Source: Halocafeteria seosinensis | Lineage: Eukaryota; Sar; Bigyra; Bicosoecida | Assembly (NCBI GenBank): GCA_001687465.1 | Contig: LVLI01000019.1 | Coordinates: 1-14,995 of the forward strand | Reading direction: 5' to 3' | Length of the DNA stretch: 14,995 nucleotides | Part shown: positions 8,190 through 14,995 of the stretch, in pieces | How positions within the stretch are numbered: the stretch's first letter is position 1 | Layout of the letters: each line of letters opens with the position of its first letter | Made by a program: the position numbers and the translations under genes | The notes under the pieces: model-generated | Database searches by the model: none | Seen by the model: the letters and a program-made list of their open reading frames with translations, nothing else | What the model was told of the DNA's origin: nothing

Positions 8190-10970
8190 TCAGCCTTTAA
8201 CTGTGCGCTTGGATCTTTGAGCAGGCAGTACAATGACCTTGTCAGTATGTTCGTTTAATTTACTCGCAACCGAACAGTTATTTGTTTCAGAAGTTGTCGG
8301 CATAGAGCTTCGTGTTGGAGTTGAAGTCGACGATGACGTCCCTGTCATAGTCGGAGAACTAGTGGTGAAAAATGAAGCCGAGCTAGTAGATGTCCAAGTT
8401 GGGCTGGCACTTGCAGTACTTGACGGACTCTCCGATCTCGTGGCCGTCAGCGTGAAAGTGGAACTTTGGGTTGGTGTCAAAGTTGGCGTGGGGCTTGCCG
8501 TTCCAGTTTGAGTCCTTGTTTGGCGGTGCGACGACGATGACGATGGAGTGACCCTCGCAGAGCTTGTAAAGCTGCTTGAAGGAGTCTCCGACCTTGTCGT
8601 TGTCGCTGATGGCGTCGACGTCGATGAGGGAGTAGGAGGTGACGGTGGTGGCACTTGAAAGCGGAGAATCGGCAGCAGATTCCCCTCGTCGTCGTCGCTT
8701 GCTCCTCTATCTAAAGCCCATACGTCGTCCGACCACCCTCCCAGTTGATACAGTTGTCCCCGTATGTCCGTCAACTCATCTGAATTGTTTGTATCAACGA
8801 GATTAGTTCCATCATCCACTCCTACGATCGGTGCTGCTCCATTTCCATTGTATACCGAATACTTCACGTGAATAGTACCACTCGCTCCACTTAATATAGA
8901 TCCTACAATACCCCCAGCATCCGTACCAATGACTGCACCTGATGCATATGTATTGGTGATGTATACATCTCCTGTGGTTTGGCCAAATTGCCATCCTGTG
9001 TTTGCTCCTGTAATACCTCCTGCTTGGGTGCCACCAATATCTCCTTGTGTATAACAGTCTATGACATGTACTTCACCCCCATCGTCTGCTGTATCAGGCC
9101 CACTAATCCCTCCACTATATTCTGCAGATATTTGTCCCATACTATAACATTCCTTGATATACACGAATCCATTGGTAACACCAGCATTACTACCCACTAT
9201 ACCACCACTGTCTTGACCACTAGAAATGATATCTCCTGTGGAATAGGAACGAGTTATATACACTTGACCATTCTTACGCCCAGCAGCATTTCCACAAATA
9301 CCACCTGCAACTTGTCCTTCAATAGTCCCAGTGGAATAACAATCCGTGATATTGACAATCCCATGATTGTATCCTACTTGTTCCCCTGCAATACCACCTG
9401 CAGTCTGACCCACTATCCTCCCTGTCGAATACGAATTCGATATCTTGATTTGACCATGATCAAGACCACTTTGCCGACCACATATACCGCCATCTTGGCT
9501 ACCAACAATATCTCCTGATGAAGTACATGAGTCTATGATAAAGAATTTCTGCTCTCGTCGGACAATGAATCCACCTCTATATGCAGTTTTCCCATTCCTA
9601 ACATCAAGATTCCGAATCAGCGGCGCTTGATCAAACGATCCAACACTACCCAGTATAGTAAACAATCCTTCGAAATCTATTATTCGGTTCAGATCTATAA
9701 AGTTCCCATTTTGCCGGCCACCATCAAAGATCTCATTCGAATCCAAGGAGATGTAGTCTTGATTCGAATAGCCATGATCTACCCAAGCCAACACACTGCA
9801 ATTCATTTCAAATTGGTTTTCATTCGGATTATAATGGAAGCAGGATTCAGTTCCATTGAGAATCGCAGGTCGTAAATCTGTTGCTGATACTGACTCGTTG
9901 GCAAGAAAGCAACCGAAAAACAAGGTTACCAACATTCCTGTCGTTCGTGACGAAATATGACTCGTATTTCGCAGTCCATAAGCCAGAGACGCTTTCCCAT
10001 GCTCTAGCAGCTTCACTCTCATATCAGAGAATGGCCACGTCCGTGCCTTGATTGGAATTTTATATCTCAAGCGAGAAACCTTTTTCAATGGGTTGTTGGC
10101 AGCCGCCGAAAATTCTTCATCTCCTGGAGTTGTAAACTTCCAACTCAATGCTTGTAAAACTTGGACTGATGCGATCAGCAGGCTGAATAAAACAAGCAGC
10201 GATGTCACCTTTGGGACAGTCAAGGCGTGGAATACAAGGTGTATCATGTGATCACAAACGCGAAATATCCATCGGACGCTGCGGGGTGGATTCATATCGC
10301 TCGCTACAGTGCTAGCAGTCGTAAAGGCAGCATCTCCTCGTCCGCTCTTAACCAGCTTGTTCCACCAATGAGCATAGTCGTTCGTTGTCCAATCAGACCT
10401 TAGAAAAAATTCATTTTCTATTTTGAGGTGTGCGTTTGTCTCAGACCTGAGCAATCCATTGAAATGACCCATGAACTTCATGTCACTTGTATTCTCCCGC
10501 ACCACGTTCATCGCTGCAACAAGATGTTTCATTACAACTGGATCTTCCGGGAGAGTTATACTTAGACACTGCAACCTTCTTCCCGTATTTTCAAGTATGT
10601 AGTAGTCATACGATAACATCTTGTGAACCCTTCCTCCTCGTGACAACGCGCCAAACTGAAGCGGCATCGGAAGAGAGGGGACATGTTTGCTACGCATCGA
10701 ATAAGATGACGGCACGATACGAGTAGAGGAGGCAAATCGACGCAACCTCTGACGAGATCCATGCGCTAGGAAAGTATCACACTGAGAAGGGAATCCTGGT
10801 ATGCGATGCGCTACGGATACGCATGGCTCACTGGGTTTGGGACCGTCCGCATGCTTTGGCTTCTTGTCAGATATCAAGCGAGGACGGACAGCAACGAAAG
10901 CAACCCCTATCGACATTAGCTCCCACTGTAAGTTGAGCAAAGATGGAATACACTTTGTGGGTCCTGCCAT
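8190..10970 (-). CDS. GLUG-repeat beta-helix protein with mucin-like Ser/Thr/Pro tail
   Basis: 926 codons from ATG at 10970. Residues 1-345 are unrecognised, with one hydrophobic segment (about 256-276, a probable membrane span). M346 (ATG at 9935) starts MLVTLFFGCFLANESVSA, a typical secretory signal, giving a 581-residue secreted form. Residues 363-480 are an N-terminal domain (SCFHYNP, FEMNCSVLAW, GLFTI, RNLDV). Residues about 489-715 hold GLUG-like repeats of about 31 residues (pattern GGI-x-G, then (V/I)xI-xxx-YSxG-(D/T/Q)I). Residues 774-898 are Ser/Thr/Pro-rich, probably O-glycosylated. The last 28 residues are basic, without an anchor. GLUG motifs occur in extracellular beta-solenoid proteins, so a surface or matrix role is inferred. 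The long stop-free N-terminal half argues that it is translated, perhaps as a type II membrane form. Confidence 0.8.
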   Translation of the reverse strand: MAGPTKCIPSLLNLQWELMSIGVAFVAVRPRLISDKKPKHADGPKPSEPCVSVAHRIPGFPSQCDTFLAHGSRQRLRRFASSTRIVPSSYSMRSKHVPSLPMPLQFGALSRGGRVHKMLSYDYYILENTGRRLQCLSITLPEDPVVMKHLVAAMNVVRENTSDMKFMGHFNGLLRSETNAHLKIENEFFLRSDWTTNDYAHWWNKLVKSGRGDAAFTTASTVASDMNPPRSVRWIFRVCDHMIHLVFHALTVPKVTSLLVLFSLLIASVQVLQALSWKFTTPGDEEFSAAANNPLKKVSRLRYKIPIKARTWPFSDMRVKLLEHGKASLAYGLRNTSHISSRTTGMLVTLFFGCFLANESVSATDLRPAILNGTESCFHYNPNENQFEMNCSVLAWVDHGYSNQDYISLDSNEIFDGGRQNGNFIDLNRIIDFEGLFTILGSVGSFDQAPLIRNLDVRNGKTAYRGGFIVRREQKFFIIDSCTSSGDIVGSQDGGICGRQSGLDHGQIKISNSYSTGRIVGQTAGGIAGEQVGYNHGIVNITDCYSTGTIEGQVAGGICGNAAGRKNGQVYITRSYSTGDIISSGQDSGGIVGSNAGVTNGFVYIKECYSMGQISAEYSGGISGPDTADDGGEVHVIDCYTQGDIGGTQAGGITGANTGWQFGQTTGDVYITNTYASGAVIGTDAGGIVGSILSGASGTIHVKYSVYNGNGAAPIVGVDDGTNLVDTNNSDELTDIRGQLYQLGGWSDDVWALDRGASDDDEGNLLPILRFQVPPPSPPTPSSTSTPSATTTRSETPSSSFTSSARVTPSSSSSHRQTRTQTGTASPTPTLTPTQSSTFTLTATRSESPSSTASASPTWTSTSSASFFTTSSPTMTGTSSSTSTPTRSSMPTTSETNNCSVASKLNEHTDKVIVLPAQRSKRTVKG
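8277..8651 (-). repeat. Ser/Thr/Pro-rich stalk coding region
   Basis: Encodes residues 774-898, almost entirely Ser, Thr and Pro with scattered Arg and Glu. 8277-8523 differs from 14064-14310 at only three positions. The antisense strand is open by composition (Val/Glu/Leu-rich) and is not a gene. Confidence 0.85.
8826..9506 (-). repeat. Tandem GLUG-like coding repeats
   Basis: About seven to eight units of 29-35 codons. Recurrent blocks are AGGICG/AGGIAG/AGGITG, then V(Y/N)IT or similar, then SYSTG, CYSTG, CYSMG, CYTQG or TYASG. The last unit ends in KYSVYNG, then a non-repeat segment with WALDRG and LLPILRF before the Pro-rich tail. Confidence 0.85.
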
Positions 10971-11545
10971 GGGTACTGTCCGACCTGGGTACAGTGCAAC
11001 TTGTGCAAGTGGGGTTCTGGTAAGTGTAAGTCGACCGTCGACCTTGTCGCTGGGTCTTGTAAGATATACAAGATTTATAGGGATTGGTTGTGCAGAATTT
11101 GAATGGTATATGAGTCTAGTTTATATGCGTAAGAGGGGATAAGACAAGAATTTCTATACATTGTACTATAGTGCTGTTCCCTGCGAAAAACACCGAATAC
11201 CGAATTCAACTTGGGATCGCCCAAGTGCAAGTGGACACCTCTCTGAGTACAAATAATTACAGTTGGGACCCTACCTCGGGGTTTTTGAGTCCATGTGGCT
11301 CTGCGACGATAACATGGACCCTCGATATGCTGGAGAAGAAGGCTGGATTTAAGGCGTATACTATGCGGCCCTGGGCCCAATTGGCTGCGCCTGATGCCGA
11401 TCGACTATACTGGTGTATACTTCGCTCAGGAACTCGTTCCACCATTTTAAGATCTGTTCTGGGAACCTATATCCCCTTTTGTGCTTTTGGTGCCTGTATG
11501 ATCGGCCGTATGTATTGGTATTGCTCCTACCGGAAGACGTGTCTG
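10971..11545 (+). other. Stretch without a supported gene
   Basis: Upstream of the GLUG ORF, so it should hold its promoter and any 5' exon, but no clear element is seen. A 127-codon open frame at 11171-11554 starts only at a non-ATG codon and has no recognised domain. A short palindromic GTCGACCGTCGAC lies near 11030. Confidence 0.35.
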
Positions 11546-11638
11546 CACAGATAGCCGGACTGCCGGGGAATTGACCGCATCCTCTTAACGAGGAGCGGTA
11601 TGCGCCCTGTTAAGCAGCGACGGGCCTGCGGTTCCTGC
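11546..11638 (+). repeat. Hairpin-rich dispersed repeat, copy 2
   Basis: Matches 4281-4376. Stem 1 is ACCGC-AT-CCTC with GAGG-A-GCGGT (11574-11584 with 11590-11599; loop TTAAC here, TAAAG in copy 1). Stem 2 is GCCC with GGGC (11604-11607 with 11622-11625). A third short stem CCTC/GAGG lies at 11638-11650. Confidence 0.7.
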
Positions 11639-11843
11639 CTCAATCTGAGGTGAATATATGCTCCAAACAGTGAAGCCACTTTCAATTCCATGACAACCAC
11701 GTTGACATACACACTGCTTGCGGAAACTAAGAGAGAATTGAAGGGACACAGCAAGAAAGAGGGTACTAGTCGAGAATATACGTACATATACATGAATCAA
11801 TTCCCGGGGAGGAGTGTGGTTTGCTTGCGTACACATGGGAAGA

Positions 11844-12245
11844 TGAATCAAATCGCAACAGAGTCGATCCTTGCGTCAGTTGCTGGAGGTTGTCGCTGAT
11901 CCACACTGATGGGGTGCACGAAAAAGAAGAATAAAGAAACTTACAGAACTGATTTTGACTAATCCGATGAAGGCCGATACTGAAGGTGATGCAACTTTTG
12001 AGCTCGCATTACGGAGCACGACGATTGTATACAGACCATTGATCGCATCAAATTGTGTCGAGATGATGTCGTTTTATGAGATGGTCCCTCTGGTCGTGTT
12101 ATGGAAGTTAGTTCTGGCATTCATGGGGCTCCCCTAACCGGGCAAGGGATCAAATTAGGGTATCAAGCTTGTTCTAGTTCCTGGTGGGGTTTGTGTACGA
12201 AAGGGACAGAAGTTGGAAAGGAGACAGGCGACTATCACGCGATAG
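11844..12245 (+). mobile_element. Short non-coding dispersed repeat, copy B, with an internal insertion
   Basis: Left part 11844-11907 and right part 12085-12245 align with copy A (7855-8092). Between them 167 bp (11913-12079) have no counterpart and are flanked by a 5-bp direct repeat GATGG (11908-11912 and 12080-12084). The right end CTATCACGCGATAG is identical to copy A. No flanking duplication is obvious at the outer ends. Confidence 0.6.
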
Positions 12246-12379
12246 CTGATATTCCACAGTGTAGTTCTTCATTATTTAAAAGAGAGAATAAGAGCGAAGG
12301 TTGAACAACGGTGACGAGAGACGTGTGTCAGTCTTTTGAGTGAGGGCGGCAGTACTCCAGTTGAGGCTTTACCGGTAAG

Positions 12380-12769
12380 ATGAGTCAGCTGAGTAAGGCA
12401 GTGTACTTTAATTCTTGGAGACGTAAAAAAAGCAGACGGCAGCGGCTCCTGGATAGAGCATGGGAAGAGCTCGAACGATGTGAACTCGGGACGACGTTAC
12501 GCAAGCGAAACTACGAAGCGGCATATGCTTGCATGCGCACTTGAGCGTTTTGAAACCGATGTTGCCGCCAATCGACTGTGGGTCTCGCATTTTAACGGGC
12601 CAGCAGATGCACAACCACCGGACCGGTTCGGCGATACTACTTGGGTTTTTGTCGATGATCCCAGGACTCCATTAATCCCCCCGAAGCTTGGTTGCCGATT
12701 GAGGACGGAGTGATAGGCGTCTACGAAAACCTGATAGACTCTGGCTTTCCCATTCCATCCAAGCATTAA
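12380..12769 (+). pseudogene. Decayed small gene of unknown family with two compensating frameshifts
   Basis: An ATG at 12380 opens 54 codons with a basic start (WRRKKSRRQRLLDRAWEELE) and stops at 12542. Protein-like sequence continues in another frame (ALERFETDVAANRLWVSHF, then TTWVFVDDP) and then returns to the first frame (EAWLPIEDGVIGVYENLID) to TAA 12767-12769. The first and third segments share a frame, so a pair of compensating indels would explain it. No family recognised; retroelement origin is possible. Confidence 0.3.
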
Positions 12770-13876
12770 CGCGTGCTTCAAGAATGTGAAGTTTCGTCGC
12801 TCAGAAAGTACGGCTCTTACTGCTTTCAGGCGTGCTTCTCTTTAGCTTCTTATTGCAGCTCTTGTTGCCTCCAATGCTCTTGCAAAAGGAAGCATCATAT
12901 TTTTTTCTTATCGCTCTCATGGTTGGCTTGCACCCTCTTCCGGTTCTTGACGTGCGCGTTGAGTCTCCGATGAGGACGGTGGCGATCGTTTCAGCTTTCC
13001 GTGGCCTCAAATAATTCAGTCCAAATAACGAAAAAAGATAGAATGGTAGCTGACCAACTCGGGGTGAGAAAAGGTGAAGAGACTCCGGGTATTAGAGAGA
13101 GAGCATTGATCCGCAACCTGATATTTCATAAATGCTACAGAGTAGCTGAGGAAGTACCACTGCAAGTCTGGGAAATAGTCCAACGCATGGGGTGATGGTA
13201 CACGATTGGTCAGGAAGAGGCTACAAAAGGCGGAAAGAGGATACGTAGAAACAAACACCAGTTGCATGAAGAAATTCTCTGATGTTTTGACAGATTACCT
13301 AGGTATTGAAAAAATGATGACATAAAGCGAATTCACCCTCTCGCATCAGTTGCGTACTACGCCTATTGCGAGAGGACATCGAGTTTTCCGACGATGGCTT
13401 GTGAGCACTTGCTGACGGTCTGCCCACCAGTTCCGTGCTAGCAACTAGTGATGCAAACAGCGCCGGGCGCTAAATCGTTAGAGTTATCGTTCTTTCGGGA
13501 AGCGCTAGGCTACGGAAGACACGCTAATTGTTCAGATGTCGCCTCGAGTAGCACTACACGTAGGTCCAGCTCCCTTGTGACTTTCCCGGAATGAATGGAC
13601 GATGATGCGGCATCGGCGACTTAGCAGCAGTAATCATGGCGACATCTGTTGCAGCAACGATGAAAGTTTTCTTCTGCTGCAGAATTATTATGATCAGTCC
13701 AAAAATACACAGTATAAAGGGAGGGCTGAACGCTACAGTCTGCAACTACTGAGTCTAACGAAGCCTGCTTCCCAGATAAGTTGGAAGGCTCAGTCTTGAT
13801 GAATTTGTATCACATTGCATGTAGGAAGAGTCAACACTACTATTGGGTACATACTTAGTTTTAGGTTACTACGCTT
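12770..13876 (+). other. Long stretch without a supported gene
   Basis: Contains short open frames on both strands (for example 13001-13195 +), none with a recognised domain or splice support. It holds a 9-bp inverted repeat at 13337-13375 and a 19-bp match to the dispersed repeat (ACCCTCTCGCATCAGTTGC). Confidence 0.4.
13337..13375 (+). repeat. 9-bp perfect inverted repeat overlapping a fragment of the dispersed repeat
   Basis: CCTCTCGCA (13337-13345) pairs with TGCGAGAGG (13367-13375) across a 21-base spacer. The left arm lies in the 19-bp match to copy A near 7880-7900; the right arm has no counterpart there. It is not followed by a T-run and no role is evident. Confidence 0.5.
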
Positions 13877-13976
13877 CGAGTTCCGCTACTGGAAACAATA
13901 TCCACCCAATATCTATATTGGGCTACGGCTCAACATTTCTCTTGATTGGTTCCTTGAAATGCTTTGCGAAACATCT

Positions 13977-14995
13977 TCAGCCTTTTACTGTGCGTTTGGG
14001 TCTTTGAGCAGGAAGTGCATTGACCTTGTCAGTATGTTTGTTTGATTTACCCGTAGCCGAAGAGTTATTTGTTTCAGAAGTTGTCGGCATAGAGCTTCGT
14101 GTTGGAGTTGAAGTCGACGATGACGTCCCTGTCATAGTCGGAGGACTAGTGGTGAAAAATGAAGCCGAGCTAGTAGATGTCCAAGTTGGGCTGGCACTTG
14201 CAGTACTTGACGGACTCTCCGATCTCGTGGCCGTCAGCGTGAAAGTGGAACTTTGGGTTTGTGTCAAAGTTGGCGTGGCGCTTGCCGTTCCAGTTTGAGT
14301 CCTTGTTTGGTTGTGCGACGACGATGACGATGACGATGGAGTGGCACTCGCAGAGCGTGTAAAGCTGCTTGAAGGAGTCTCCGACCATGTCGTCGTCGAT
14401 GACGGCGTCGACATGGGTGAAGGAGTAGGGGACGACGGTGGTACCAATTGAAAGCGTAGAATTGGCAGCAGATTCTCGTCGTCGTCATCACTTTCTCCTC
14501 TATCTAAAGCCCACACGTCCTCAGACCAACCTGCCACTTGATACAGTTGTCCCTGAATATCTGTTAAATTATCTGAATTGGCTGTCTCGACGAGCTTACT
14601 TCCATCATCCACTCCTACGATCGACGCTGCTCCTTCACTGCCATTGTATACTGAGTATTTTACGTGAATGGTACCACTTGCTTCACTTAATATTGATCCT
14701 ATAATACCGCCAGCCTTTGTCCCGATAACCGTACCTGATGCATATGTATTGGTGATGTAGACGTCTCCTGTTGCCAAACTGCTTGATTGCCCTCCTGTCT
14801 GGTATCCTGTAATACCTCCTGCTTGGGTGCCAATAATATCTCCTCGTGTATAACAATCTATGATATGTACTTTACCGTCTTTCTCTGCTGTATCATCGCC
14901 GCTAATCCCTCCACTATCATCTGCAGATATCTGTCCCATACTATAACATTCCTTGATATAAATAAATCCATTGCCATGACCAGCAGCACGACCCA
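13977..14995 (-). CDS. Paralogous GLUG-repeat protein with mucin-like tail, C-terminal part (runs off the window)
   Basis: Stop TGA at 13977-13979; the frame stays open to the window edge (338 residues seen, so the apparent ATG at 14939 is internal). It has the last three GLUG-like units (GGISG, GGITG, GGIIG with matching strand blocks), the KYSVYNG, WALDRG and LLPILRF segment, a Ser/Thr/Pro stalk and the C terminus ending KRTVKG. It aligns along its whole visible length with 8190-10970 in the same orientation, with small indels (for example two extra Ser near 14325). The 3' flank is also shared to about 13878. Role as for its paralogue: probably a surface or matrix protein. Confidence 0.8.
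   Translation of the reverse strand, partial: GRAAGHGNGFIYIKECYSMGQISADDSGGISGDDTAEKDGKVHIIDCYTRGDIIGTQAGGITGYQTGGQSSSLATGDVYITNTYASGTVIGTKAGGIIGSILSEASGTIHVKYSVYNGSEGAASIVGVDDGSKLVETANSDNLTDIQGQLYQVAGWSEDVWALDRGESDDDDENLLPILRFQLVPPSSPTPSPMSTPSSTTTWSETPSSSFTRSASATPSSSSSSSHNQTRTQTGTASATPTLTQTQSSTFTLTATRSESPSSTASASPTWTSTSSASFFTTSPPTMTGTSSSTSTPTRSSMPTTSETNNSSATGKSNKHTDKVNALPAQRPKRTVKG

Noticed and set aside
8233-8511. 92-codon plus-strand ORF, repeated in the paralogue at 14020-14298
   Set aside because: It is antisense to the Ser/Thr/Pro stalk. Its Val/Glu/Leu composition follows from reverse-complemented Ser/Thr codons, and its conservation follows from the stalk tract.
8979-9518. 179-codon plus-strand ORF
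   Set aside because: Antisense to the GLUG repeats; Thr/Ile/Ser-rich by reverse complement. No independent signal.
11171-11554. 127-codon plus-strand ORF
   Set aside because: Non-ATG start after a stop, no domain, and its end runs into the hairpin repeat. Considered as a transposase fragment but no motif supports that.
13337-13375. Transcription terminator
   Set aside because: The spacer is 21 bases, there is no following T-run and no gene ends here; the genome is eukaryotic.

Overview
The window looks like nuclear DNA of a single-celled eukaryote, perhaps an alga or other protist. I cannot name the lineage. The evidence is short GT..AG spliceosomal introns (45-79 bp) whose removal restores known domains, an (AC)19 microsatellite, decayed non-LTR retroelements, and large secreted or surface proteins with Ser/Thr/Pro-rich stalks. 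There is no sign of bacterial operons, rRNA, tRNA or CRISPR.

Layout. Positions 2-2315 (+) hold the 3' part of a multi-exon gene for a modular surface-type protein: glycine-rich repeats, four Cys-bounded 21-residue 'DGSC' repeats, a coiled coil and a Calx-beta domain. Positions 2670-3026 (+) are a short relic related to the N-terminal domain of the GLUG proteins further right. Positions 3784-4056 (+) are a relic of a retroelement C-terminal region. Positions 4281-4376 carry a hairpin-rich short repeat with a second copy at 11546-11638. Positions 4722-5464 (+) hold a three-exon gene or gene end for a protein-tyrosine-phosphatase-like domain with an intact CX5R loop. Positions 5885-7846, mainly on the minus strand, are a broken non-LTR reverse transcriptase; its zinc-finger segment is inverted and lies beside the microsatellite. 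Positions 7855-8092 and 11844-12245 are two copies of a non-coding dispersed repeat; the second carries a 167-bp insertion.

Positions 8190-10970 (-) are a 926-codon ORF with a unique N-terminal part, an internal signal-peptide-like start, about eight GLUG-like beta-helix repeats and a mucin-like Ser/Thr/Pro tail. Positions 13977-14995 (-) are the C-terminal part of a paralogue in the same orientation, running off the window. The two share about 100 bp of 3' flank, so they arose by segmental duplication. Their stalk-coding segment is almost identical (3 differences in 247 bp) while both sides have diverged, which suggests gene conversion. Positions 12380-12769 (+) look like a small decayed unknown gene.

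How the parts relate. Three genes or gene parts encode proteins of extracellular type (Gly-rich/Calx-beta and two GLUG/mucin proteins). No pathway can be deduced. The locus reads best as a repeat-rich, duplicating surface-protein region shaped by retroelement debris. All functional statements come from motif reading, without database comparison.
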